From: Isochrysis galbana
Lineage: Eukaryota; Haptophyta; Isochrysidales; Isochrysidaceae
Length of the DNA stretch: 64,000 nt
Assembly: GCA_018136815.1 (NCBI GenBank)
Contig: CM030938.1
Span: forward strand, 4,607,724 to 4,671,723
Direction: 5' to 3'
In this document: piece after piece, positions 1-9,142 of the stretch
Layout of the letters: each line of letters begins with the position of its first letter
Numbering within the stretch: the stretch's first letter is position 1
Made by a program: the position numbers and the translations under genes
The notes under the pieces: model-generated
Seen by the model: the letters and a program-made list of their open reading frames with translations, nothing else
The model's database searches: none
What the model was told of the DNA's origin: nothing

Positions 1-3000
1 AGATGGTAGGGTATCCACGACGCTCTCCGGTCGGTGCGTGGTCACGTGTGCGATGGTGTCGGACGGGGACGGGGTTGGTCGACAGCGTGGTTGCTCGGGT
101 GAATTCGTCGTCAAAGTAGTCGTCGTCTCTTCGGGTACTCCGACTGCCGCTATCGTGGCAGAGAGCCTAGAGGCGTCGTCCTCGTTGGTAGCGGTACAGG
201 GTGATAGCTTGGGACTAGTGTATCCCAGGCCTCTCTTGTCGGTGGGGTGCCTCGGGTGGTCGGACATCCTTTCCCAGTCTTTCTCGAGACGAGCTTGGGC
301 TTCTGTCTTGGGTCTTCGAACTAATGAAGCTAGCTCTTCGGCGCGGATGCCTTTGGCTTCCACGAACTCGATCGGCGCTCGGACGGCAGCGGCGAGGTCG
401 GATTCCTCGACGGCGCCTCGTCCGGCTAGAGCTTGCGATCTTATTTCGTCAGCGGTTTCGAGCGTGACGTTGGACCATTTCTGGTCCCCGTTCACTCCGA
501 ATGATTGCCATTGTTGGCGCCGCTTCCGGAGAGTCGTCGGCGTCGTCGGACGTGGCGAGCTCGCGCGTGCCGGAGGCGGGGCGGTCCATGGAGAGAATGG
601 GTCGTGGAAAGTAGACTCGGAGGCGTAGAGTGGCGTGTCGTTGTCGTGGTTATCGTGGGTTTCTTTTTGGTCCTCGTGGTTGTCTGACTCGGGAGTAGCT
701 GGACGGGAAACAACGGGGTCGGAAGAAACTTCACTAGTTTCCCTCCCCCTCTCATAACGATGAAGAGCCGACCACGGCTCGTAGGCGGTAGCCTCGGTTG
801 AGCTAAGTGAAGGCCGGTCCAATAGGCTGCGCCGCGCGCAAGCGAGTAGCCCTAACGCGGACAATATCTTCGTCGATGGCTGGTCTCGCTGTTGGCTCAA
901 ATGTCGAAGAAGAACAGGCATCCAATGGATCGCCATCGCTCCAGCTACACCGACGTAGGTGCGGCTGCGCAGAGCGCCACGGTGCGGTGAAGGAGACAGA
1001 TTAGCCATGGCTGACTCACGGCCATCCACGACGCAGGTTGGCTGAAGGGGCGGCAGCCCTTTGGTGAGGTACAACCCGGTGGCTTTCTGGTGTCCAGTGC
1101 CGTGCTCCCATGGTTGGACGAATTGGGTCGGGGTCAACCCCCCGACTAAACGGCGAGCTTCCGCATGCATCCGAGGGTTCTCGACCGCTACAAACGGAGC
1201 AGTGGCAGAGGCCATTGACTTGAAGACGCGGGCGGCCGACTCAAGAGCGGCACGACGTCCGGGTTCTCGTGAAAGCCATTGGCTGCTGACGGCGGAGAGG
1301 TACGTGCAGGGCGGGTGGGCGATGACTAGGTCCCAACCTAGGTTTTGGACATGAAGCGCGTCGCCTTGGAAGTGGGGCACGTTGTCAATCTCGGAAGGAT
1401 ATAAATCGCACGTAGCTACATCAGCTCCGGCGAGTAGGAACATGGAGGAGACGACGCCGCTAGTCTCACCAACGACGAGAACTCGTGGGGCGTGACAGCC
1501 AGAAGTCAACCCGTCTTGGACTTGTTGACTCGTCTTCGTGAGCTCCGCGCAAAGCTCATCGAAGTGCTTGGGTAGCGCGGCGGCAGGCGAGGCTAGGGTG
1601 CCGTTGCGAGGCCGGCGAAGCTCTTGGGCTGCCTCCGTGAGGTGCCGAGGTAATACCACCGTAGAGCCGCTCGCTCGTGCACGAAGAGATGCGAGAGCGT
1701 GGAGAGCGGGTGACGGGGTATCATCACGGGTGCCGACATCGGAGTTGTTTCGAGAGGAATCGAAGGACTGGATCGCGGACGCATTGATCGCTGCCACGCG
1801 CATGATGGCGGTGGCAGTGGTATCGAGAGGCAGGCAGTGCTTGGAGGCTGCGACCGGTGGCCGCGGCGACGTAGGACGAATGGAAGTAGACTCGGATATC
1901 GACGACGTGGAGACAGGCTCGGAGGACGGGATTGACGAACAAACTCGGAGAGGTGGGGTGTCGGATTGCGGCGACGGACGCCGCGGCCGCGAGACCACCG
2001 GTGAGAGACATGAAGGACATGGCTCAGAGACTCGGTTGGGCTGGCTCAATGGGCGTAGAAGCTCGGTTTGGGAGGCGGCCGTTCCTCGACGTGCAAGGGA
2101 GTTGTGGTCACTCTCCATGGTCACGTCGGGAGAGGAATCGGGCCAGGCATAGACTTCGTTGCAATCTGTCGTCGGCGGGGTCGGCGCCGGCGAAAGAAGG
2201 GACGTGGCTGTCGAAGAAGCCGGCTGCGGGGAAGGCTGAGGCCAGGGTGGTGGCTCTGCGGCAGCGGCTGGTGTGGGTGGTGGCCGAAGAGGTTCTGCAA
2301 TGCGAAGCATTCTTCGGAGGACTTGGCTCGGGCTAGCGGGTGCATGGACCGCTGAAATTACGGCGGATTCAGACTCGAATTCGGAAGACTCGGCGACTTG
2401 AGAGAGGCTAGGAGACGGCTGTGCCAGCTCCTCCATGGCTCTTGACTGATGGGATGGCGTGGGAACGCCGGTGGTCGACCGCGGACTCCGCGGTGACGTT
2501 GATTTGTGCTCGGACTCGTCGTTCCTAGCGTGCTGGACGCCAAAAACAGGGCTAATTTTCGAAATGGGAACGGACGGGGCCGGCCCAAAGGTGAAGCCCC
2601 CTGGCGTCGCAACCGTCGATGAGGACGAAGCGGACGCTTGTGATGACAATAGGGGCACGGTGGCCAGCACCGGTTGGCTCGGTGCGGCCGTAATCTCGGA
2701 CTCGGTGACGGGCTTGATTACGCGGGCTCGGGATGCACTGTCTTGTGCAATTGGACTCGGACTCGGAACGGAAACGGAAGGGATCGGCTCGGCGGCGTGC
2801 AGCTTGCTGGAGTGGCAGGCCGGCTGCGGCGAGACTCGAAACGGTGGCTTGGACAAGGACACAGTGGCTGTCGTCGAGGGCTTCGGCGTCAGCTTGTGTT
2901 TGGACTCGATACGCGGTGGCTCGTGAAACGGGGCTCGGGTATGGTTGGAATTCTGGACGTGACCGGAGTTTCCAAATGACTCAGACTCGGGGCGCGGAGG

Positions 3001-3789
3001 ACCGAAGGTGAACACTCCCGCGGAAGGAGTGGTCGTCAGAGGCTCAGTGGGTGGCTGGAGCTCCGTTAATCCTGCGGTCGACCGCGTGGTAGGACTCGGT
3101 GACGTTGTAAACTCGGACTCGGACTCGGACTCGGATGGCTCAGAACGGGGTTTGCTCAAAACAGGCTTGGACTCGGACTCGAAAGAAAGTGGGGAGGAAC
3201 CGGAGAACTGCGCCTCCATCGTCGTAGCGATGGAGACTGGTGATACCAATGATGACTGGACTGGGCTCAGACTCGTAGATGGGCTCGCGGTGGCGTAGGA
3301 CGAAGAGGGTAATTCTGAACGTGACTTGGACTCGTACTCGTACTCGGGAGACGTTTTGTGGCTCGGACATGCGAAATTTGATTTGAGAGATTGAAGGTTG
3401 GATTGGGCCTGCGGCGGCTGGATTTTCGCAGACCGTGAGGTCTTGGACTGTTGATGCTTGGGGAGTGGCGTGGGATAGCGGTTGAGCGGCTTGAGTTGAT
3501 AGAGAGGCGGTGACGGTTGACTTGGTTTTGAGGACTCGTGCGTGATATCGAGAATCAGGATGGAATTATCGGCATTGGGAGAAATAGGGGCAATCGGCGA
3601 GGAGGCAGGAGAAAGAGGGGGATGGAGGTGGCAGGGCTTGTCTGGAACTTGGGGAATCTTGGGGTACCGGTTGGGGGCCGTAGAAGTACTCGGACGTAGC
3701 GTAATACGATCTTTTGGTGGGTGGCGTTCAGGCCCACTACCCTGGACTGGTAGTGGGGTAACAGCGCGGACGTGGGCCCCGCCGGCGAC
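1..3789 (-). CDS. Post-gag ORF with phage-type cytosine-5 DNA methyltransferase domain (partial)
   Basis: The minus-strand frame whose codons start at coordinates congruent to 1 mod 3 is free of stops from the gag TAG at 3790 to the window edge, about 1,260 codons. Positions 3700–1560 encode a Ser/Pro/Glu-rich, probably disordered linker; a GACTCG hexanucleotide run near 3110–3180 gives Glu-Ser repeats. From about 1490 to 900 lies a compact methyltransferase resembling phage C5 enzymes: motif I region RVLVVGETSGVV, an acidic CDLYPSE strand, the catalytic Pro-Cys motif in HPPCTYLS (1298–1317), VENP (motif VI), then QPWEHG, a KATGLYL strand and a SRTYVGVAGAMA end. All catalytic landmarks are present, so activity is plausible. 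The remaining roughly 300 residues to the edge are charged and unassigned. The protein likely methylates element or host DNA in the nucleus (inference). Confidence 0.8.
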
Positions 3790-5649
3790 CTACTGGGCCG
3801 GACGGAGAACAACCATCGTGCGGAGGCGGCGGTGGACTTCTGGGTCGTTACCACACTCGCCACTGCCGCCTTCGCAGAGAAAACGAATGTACGGTTGGCA
3901 AACGACGGGGTTATGAGCTCCGTCGCCCGTGCCATACTTCCACAGGTCTGCCTCGGGCGTACCAGATGGAGCCCGGGGACGAAAGGCGCAGTACGCGCAG
4001 CCGCTGGCGTCGGTCCACTCCTTGACGTCGCGGTCTAAGTCGTCGAGACGCGGCGCCGTCATGGTGGCATCGGAGGGGCGGCAGCGCGTGAGCGCAGCGC
4101 GAAGGGCCGGGTGACCCGCGTAACGAGAAATTTGCCAGAAGCGGGCTCGCGCTCGAGACCAGCTACCTGGATCCCATTCCGAGAGGCCCGAATCGGCCGG
4201 AAGCCCAAGGCCGTTCGGAGGGGGCTCACATTGGCGACGAGAAGACGTGCTTTTGCCGAGGGGACGGTCAAGAAGTGCGTCCGGTAGCGGAGACGATGCG
4301 GAGTAATTCGTAGGTGGAGGAGGAGCCCGACGATTGTCAGCGCCAGTCGTCTTGCGGTTCGAGTTGTTGTTTTGCGATTTTAATGCCTCGGCCACCGCCG
4401 CTTGGACGGCGGCGACCATCGAAGCCGTAGTGTCCACGGGGCTAGAGGCAGCCTTAGCAACCTTGGCGGTCTTGGTGGGCTTGGAAGTAGTCGCCGGCGG
4501 CGTCACGGCGGCGACCGTGGTGACCGACGCTTGTTGTTGGCCAGCGCGGGCTTGTTCGTACGGGCTCAGGTAGCGCTGGCAGAGGTTGACGCACGAAAGG
4601 GCCGAACGAGGGAGCTCGTGGTTCTCGACGCGGAAGCGAGTCTTTGCAAGACACTCGCCGAACTTGGTCGCGTTATCCACGCCGCGAGCCGCGTCGACCT
4701 TGTCGTTCCGGATGATGGACTCGAATCGTTGATTGATATCGTGCGACATGTTTGGGTGGTCCCAGACCGTCGTGGCATCCACCTTCGCGTCACCCATCTT
4801 GCGGACGTACGCGCGCACCAAATTCTTGGATAACTCTAAGAGATCGGAGCCGGCTTCACGGGCTACGAGCCTGTCCCACTCCATGGAGGCGGAGTCTTTG
4901 GCGAAGCCGGGCACGTTGGCCGCGAAGGTGGCGTCGCACTTGCGGAGAAGCACGTCGCAGGCCAGCGCGGGGTTGAGAGAGAGGACCGGGTCTTCGGCGA
5001 GATCGAGGAGGAAGGCGTAGATCCTTTGGTTGCCGGTGGTGCACAAGTTGGCGGCCGCTAGCAAGGATGTAAAGATTTCACGGTGGTCGCAGCCGAGCGA
5101 GAGGGCGCGCTCGAGCGGCTTGTTGAAGGACAGACGAAAATCATTCCAGGAGGTGGCCGCTGTCTGGACGTTGTCCGAGGCCAGGCCCTTCGGGAACTTG
5201 ATCTCGGAAAGCTCTTTGCCCATTCGGACTTGGTGATGGAGGGTGCGGTCGAGGAAGAAGCGGCTCCGAGCCCACTTGGTCACGTGCTCCTTCTCGAAAA
5301 ACACGCGGTAGTGCCAAACATTGCCGGCTCGAGAGAGGCCGCCGTTGAGAATGGCGTGGATGAGCTCGAAATCGTCGGACTTCCTGTAGAGAGAGGCTAC
5401 CTCGTAGGCGGCATCCTCAAACAGTTGGCCCCACGAGGCTAGGATGACCTCTCGCTCAGAAGCATCACCGGCGAGGCTTGGATCGACGGGATGGCGCCGA
5501 GCCGCCGGATTTGGAAGCGAGCGGAGGCCCGCGACGGTGGGTGGAGGTTGGGGATCAGAAACAGGCTTGGCAGACGGGACAGGAACAGGCGTATTGGGTC
5601 CGGGATCGGAAATCGAATTCGGCGGAACGGAGAACGGCGCGGCGGGCAA
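3790..5649 (-). CDS. Gag-like capsid protein, main open frame
   Basis: An open frame of 619 codons. The first ATG-type start in this frame is not convincing (TTG at 5649), so it is probably the downstream part of a longer gag beginning at 6395. The helical middle (about residues 65–370) looks like a retroelement capsid region, with WASRFFLDRT-like and SFNKPLERALSLG-like helices. It is followed by an Ala/Pro/Lys linker (370–450) and a C-terminal Cys/His cluster starting CAYCAF with further Cys in VVCQPYIRFLCEGG and SGECGND, suggesting a zinc-binding nucleic-acid module that is not the standard CX2CX4HX4C knuckle. It ends PAQ-TAG, and the next codons continue in the same frame into the methyltransferase ORF. 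Confidence 0.6.
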   Translation of the reverse strand: MPAAPFSVPPNSISDPGPNTPVPVPSAKPVSDPQPPPTVAGLRSLPNPAARRHPVDPSLAGDASEREVILASWGQLFEDAAYEVASLYRKSDDFELIHAILNGGLSRAGNVWHYRVFFEKEHVTKWARSRFFLDRTLHHQVRMGKELSEIKFPKGLASDNVQTAATSWNDFRLSFNKPLERALSLGCDHREIFTSLLAAANLCTTGNQRIYAFLLDLAEDPVLSLNPALACDVLLRKCDATFAANVPGFAKDSASMEWDRLVAREAGSDLLELSKNLVRAYVRKMGDAKVDATTVWDHPNMSHDINQRFESIIRNDKVDAARGVDNATKFGECLAKTRFRVENHELPRSALSCVNLCQRYLSPYEQARAGQQQASVTTVAAVTPPATTSKPTKTAKVAKAASSPVDTTASMVAAVQAAVAEALKSQNNNSNRKTTGADNRRAPPPPTNYSASSPLPDALLDRPLGKSTSSRRQCEPPPNGLGLPADSGLSEWDPGSWSRARARFWQISRYAGHPALRAALTRCRPSDATMTAPRLDDLDRDVKEWTDASGCAYCAFRPRAPSGTPEADLWKYGTGDGAHNPVVCQPYIRFLCEGGSGECGNDPEVHRRLRTMVVLRPAQ

Positions 5650-5676
5650 AGGTTGAGAAGGGAACTTAACCGAGGC

Positions 5677-6395
5677 CGGAGGGGCACCAATGGCACAAGC
5701 GGTGGCGAGGTTTCGACTCGAGACGAAGTCGTAGTGCCCGCTTGGCCCTGCTGTAGAATGTTGAGTATCGTGTTGAAGGTAGACCCCACCTCCCGTTGAA
5801 ATTCTTCGTGGCGTTGGGCGGCTTGGAGGGTAGAGGACTCGAGGCGGTCGACAGCGCCGCGGAGAGCCTCAATCTGGACTTGTTGGTCCATGATTTGGGC
5901 GGCGCCGACGGTGGCGGTCAAAGTGGAACGAAGTTACGTTTGGGGTACGAGTACGTCGACGACGGGGGTGGAACAAACTCTTCATATGGTGGGGGCTCGA
6001 AAGGAGGGAGGGACCGGACGGAACCCACATCATCTTCAGCACCAACCACAGAGGGATTGAGAGAGGAAGGAATACTTGGCAAAGGATCAGCAAAAGAAAG
6101 GAGAGGAAAGGCCGCCGGTGGAGCAACGGACGAGGCGAGAGGACCCATTCCAGCTCCAGTTGACGGGGTGTGAGTAGATAGAGGCCCGCGGAGGCGGCGG
6201 AACTTCGACCGTCGGCGCGGAGAGGCGAGAGGAGGGGAGAACTGGCTCGGAAAGACTCTCTTTTGAAGAAGGGAGGGGACCCACGAGGCTCTCTTCCCCG
6301 GGGGACTTCGACCCGTACGATTCGAGAACCGAAGAAGAAGAGACGGGCTCATGACGCGGGGACAATGAAGATTTCTCAATGGGAGAACTCGACAT
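5677..6395 (-). pseudogene. N-terminal gag region, apparently frameshifted
   Basis: An ATG at 6395 opens a Ser/Pro-rich segment (MSSSPIEKSS...) that makes sense as the gag N-terminus, but the sense frame changes near 6180, 5920 and 5690. The second segment contains FEPPPYEEF, a PPPY motif of the kind used as a late/WW-binding motif in some retroviral Gags. The third contains a clear coiled coil (MDQQVQIEALRGAVDRLE onward, 5889–5740). Either this copy has accumulated indels, or there are small introns or assembly errors. The intact capsid frame and the long open methyltransferase frame argue against general decay. Confidence 0.4.
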
Positions 6396-6439
6396 GGCGA
6401 CCGGAGCCGAAGGCGCGAGCGAAGATTTTGTGCTTGTCA

Positions 6440-6800
6440 GAGCAAGGCTCATCTCACTCTTGGTGATGGCACGCCTGATGGCTTGCCAGGAGGCCACTGC
6501 CCTGCTGACCCACTCTCTCCTTGGCAGGCACGCCTGCCTCGCGCGTCCTGGCCTGTCGTGGCCAGCCCATCGCTCCAACCCCCCCTCCCCCCCTGTTCGA
6601 CAGGCAGACAGGTGCAGAGTGGGGGCCCCAGAGGCCCAGGAGCGCCAGCGAGGGAGAGGCAGGGGAGGCCAGGGCCCAGCCCCAGCCTCCTCTGCCCCCT
6701 GAGCTGGCCTCCAGGAGCCTCCAGGGGCCGCCAGAGGGCAGCTGCAGGCCTGCCGCAGGCGCGCCATCGCGCGTGCCGCAGGAGAGGGGAGAGAGAGCGC
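6440..6800 (-). repeat. Dispersed GC-rich repeat, family Q, copy 1
   Basis: Shares segments such as GGCTTGCCAGGAG with 11527–11542 and GGCTGGGGCT/CCCCTGGCC blocks with 39150–39190 and 57255–57290. It has no coding potential that agrees between copies. It sits directly upstream of the gag start. Confidence 0.5.
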
Positions 6801-7250
6801 GGAGAAGGGGGTGGGCGGAGCGAGAGCTCCGCTCACCGGAAAATATGTAAGTCCCGCACCTGTTTACAGGAGAAGTCGGGACTGAGGACGCCGCCAGCCC
6901 GGTAGGCATAGGAGGAAGGGGGGAACGGATCACCGGGGGGGGGGGCGCGGGCCACCGGACCATATCTAAGCCTTTCACCTTCACCCCTATCCCCCTAGTA
7001 GTGCACGGGGGGAGCCGCCTTATGGCGGGGGGAGAAGGGCCGGGGGAGTGGGGGTGTAGAAAGTATGCTACGTGCTACGTGTAGTAGGTAGTGGTTTCAT
7101 TCGCCGCGAGTGCGGTAAGAATATTAGAAGGTTTTTTAGGGAGCTCCCCCCCCCCCCCCCCAAATACAAAACACCGCCTGTGGTTGGGGTCGCCTCTCTG
7201 TGGCCGACGGTCTGTTTCACTCAGCTCCAATCTACACCGACTACTTTACT
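6801..7250. other. Intergenic stretch, no gene seen
   Basis: Contains poly-G (6937–6946) and poly-C (7147–7161) runs and a TACGTGCTACGTG palindromic patch near 7067. No ORF with recognisable content. Confidence 0.5.
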
Positions 7251-7259
7251 TTACTATCC

Positions 7260-7680
7260 CGTCCCGATTCTCTCCGCCCCCTCCCCTCGCCTCCCCTCCC
7301 CTCCCCTCGCCTCCCTCCCCCTTCTCTCCTCTTAACTTCCCTTCCCTTCTTTTTCTCCTCTCCTCCTTTCTCCCCAACTCTCTCCTGCTCTCTCTCCCGT
7401 CCTCCCCCCCCTTCTCTCTCTCTCTCCGCACCGCTTATTCTATAGAGTCCTCTTCTAAATCCCTGAAAAATGGAAGAAGGCCAGAGACGAGAGAGAGTGG
7501 GGAAGCACGAAGGGAGGGAGGGAGGAGGGAGAGGGAGAGAGAGGGAGAGGGAGAGGGAGAGTGAGAGGGAGAGGGAGAGGGAGAGAGGGAGTGCGACGAG
7601 AGAGGGAGAGGGAGGGGGAGGGAGGAAGGGAGGGGGGGAGAGAGAGGGAGGGAGGGAGGGAAGGAGAGAGACAGAGGGCT
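7260..7680. repeat. CT-rich tract followed by GA-rich tract
   Basis: The plus strand is CT-rich at 7265–7430 and GA-rich at 7480–7680, ending immediately before the ATG at 7685. Comparable tracts lie upstream of several other genes here, but in this case the order is CT then GA. Confidence 0.8.
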
Positions 7681-7684
7681 CTCA

Positions 7685-9142
7685 ATGATGGCTGCCGAGC
7701 AAGACCACGCAGGCAGAGAGGAGAAAGAGAAACTGAGAGACCCCACCGAGAGGCCACACGGCTCTACCTCTGTCTCCTCCTCCTCCTCCTCCTCCTCCTC
7801 CTCCTCCTCCTCCTCCTCCTCCTCCTCCTCCTTCCGCGCCAGAGACTCTTCTTCTTCTCCCTCACACAGCGCAGCTCTGCTGGCTCGCTCTCCTCTGCCC
7901 ACCACCACTGCGCACGCGCAAGATCTGCACGGCAGTGCGTTTCTTACACGGCAGGCGGTGCGGCGCCGCTCACAGGCGGCCGCCAGCTCGCCCGGCTCGC
8001 CAGAGCGCACTCTATTCGGTTCGGCACCGGAGGCTGCGGCGGCTCGCAGCTCACGCTCGCCGTTGCGTGGCCACCACACCGAACCCTCCGTCTTGGTCGG
8101 GGTGGGCGCCGTGCGCCGCTCGCGCTCGCCAGCGAGGGCTCCTCGCGCGTCGACATCTCGGGGGATGTCGACGTGGGACACTTGTCCACCGCGGCTGGGC
8201 CTTGCGAGACAGGTGCGGCGCGTATGGAAGCGAGCATGGAGCCGCTGGCAAGCGTTGTGGCGAGTTGCGCTCGATAGCCACGATGCGTCGGCGGGCTGTC
8301 GGCTGCAGGTCTTTCCAAGCCGCTCGCGCCGTGCGCTCGGCGTCTTTGCTTGCACGACAGCGCTTCTATTTCTCATTCTGCGCTGGTCTACTCCGATGGT
8401 TTCCTCTGGCAGGCACTCGTCGTTGCCGCAGGCCGATGCGGTTCTGCGAGCAGGTCCAACTGTAGATAGGCCCTCTGTTTGGGAATTGCGGCCGCATACG
8501 CCTGGCGCGCCCTCCGCCGCGCGTGTTGAAGCAGAACCCCGCGCTAGCGAACCGGAGCCCCTCGAGTCTTTGGCGGCATCACATGTGCCTCGGTGGCACG
8601 AGCGCGAGCTGCGTCCCATCACTCGCCCACCCACGTCCGATGCGCTGCGGTTAGGGACAAGTCGTCTCAGCGTGGGGGGGCGCGAGGCCAATGCCAGCAC
8701 CGACGCGAAATGCGCTGCAAAGCGAGGTGGACCAATGGGAGCGCTCGCGTCTCGCGGCGACGCGACCGGGGACAACGGGCGACATGAGTTGCATGAGCCT
8801 ATGGGCGGGCACACGTCGAGAGGCACCATAGCAGCCGCTGCTGAGCAGGCGGCTGCAATTCAGCAGCATCACGCCGGCCACGAGCATGTGCTCCTGCCTG
8901 GCTCCTCAACGCGCCTGATGCCTAACAAGGTTGCCAGGTTGCCACAAGTATTCCTTCAGATAATGCACTTACCCCATGTCCTTCTCCGGGTGAGAAAGCA
9001 CCTAGCTCTGCTGAGCACGCATCCGCCTGCACCGTTGCCGAACCGCGCTTCCCTCTTGAGGCGCATGAGTGCACTCAGGCGGGACCACGCATTGAAAACG
9101 GCGGTCAACCTCCGAGCGTTGAAGCCAGTGTTGCCGCCTTGA
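7685..9142 (+). CDS. Hypothetical Ser/Arg-rich protein with one membrane segment (5' part)
   Basis: A 485-codon ORF starting MMAAEQDHAG. A (TCC)n microsatellite at 7777–7830 encodes about 19 consecutive serines. A single strong hydrophobic segment, GVFACTTALLFLILRW, lies near residue 225. No domain was recognised. The frame ends at 9142, but the overlapping frame is open from about 8970 onward and continues as the next 598-codon ORF, so the two are probably one gene joined by a missed intron or an indel. Low complexity and high GC mean part of this could be non-coding. The opposite strand also carries a 464-codon ORF here, a reminder that long ORFs are cheap in this composition. Confidence 0.4.
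   Translation: MMAAEQDHAGREEKEKLRDPTERPHGSTSVSSSSSSSSSSSSSSSSSSSFRARDSSSSPSHSAALLARSPLPTTTAHAQDLHGSAFLTRQAVRRRSQAAASSPGSPERTLFGSAPEAAAARSSRSPLRGHHTEPSVLVGVGAVRRSRSPARAPRASTSRGMSTWDTCPPRLGLARQVRRVWKRAWSRWQALWRVALDSHDASAGCRLQVFPSRSRRALGVFACTTALLFLILRWSTPMVSSGRHSSLPQADAVLRAGPTVDRPSVWELRPHTPGAPSAARVEAEPRASEPEPLESLAASHVPRWHERELRPITRPPTSDALRLGTSRLSVGGREANASTDAKCAAKRGGPMGALASRGDATGDNGRHELHEPMGGHTSRGTIAAAAEQAAAIQQHHAGHEHVLLPGSSTRLMPNKVARLPQVFLQIMHLPHVLLRVRKHLALLSTHPPAPLPNRASLLRRMSALRRDHALKTAVNLRALKPVLPP

Larger units (their letters stand above)
1..6395 (-). mobile_element. Retroelement carrying gag and a DNA methyltransferase, 3' part outside window
   Basis: A minus-strand element with a gag-like gene (about 6395 to 3790) followed in the same frame by an ORF that stays open to position 1. 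Protease, reverse transcriptase, integrase and the 3' terminal repeat are not in the window and would lie to the left, so the class (Ty3/gypsy, copia, DIRS or other) cannot be assigned. No 5' LTR was recognised to the right of 6395, where a dispersed repeat copy (6440–6800) adjoins the gag start. The retroelement call rests on the gag character of the first gene and on the linkage of a methyltransferase to it. Confidence 0.65.

Noticed and set aside
7435-8829. 464-codon minus-strand ORF opposite the 7685 gene
   Set aside because: Its C-terminal half is Glu, Ser/Pro and Leu/Pro runs from CT/GA microsatellites, and the plus-strand reading has a better start and membrane segment.
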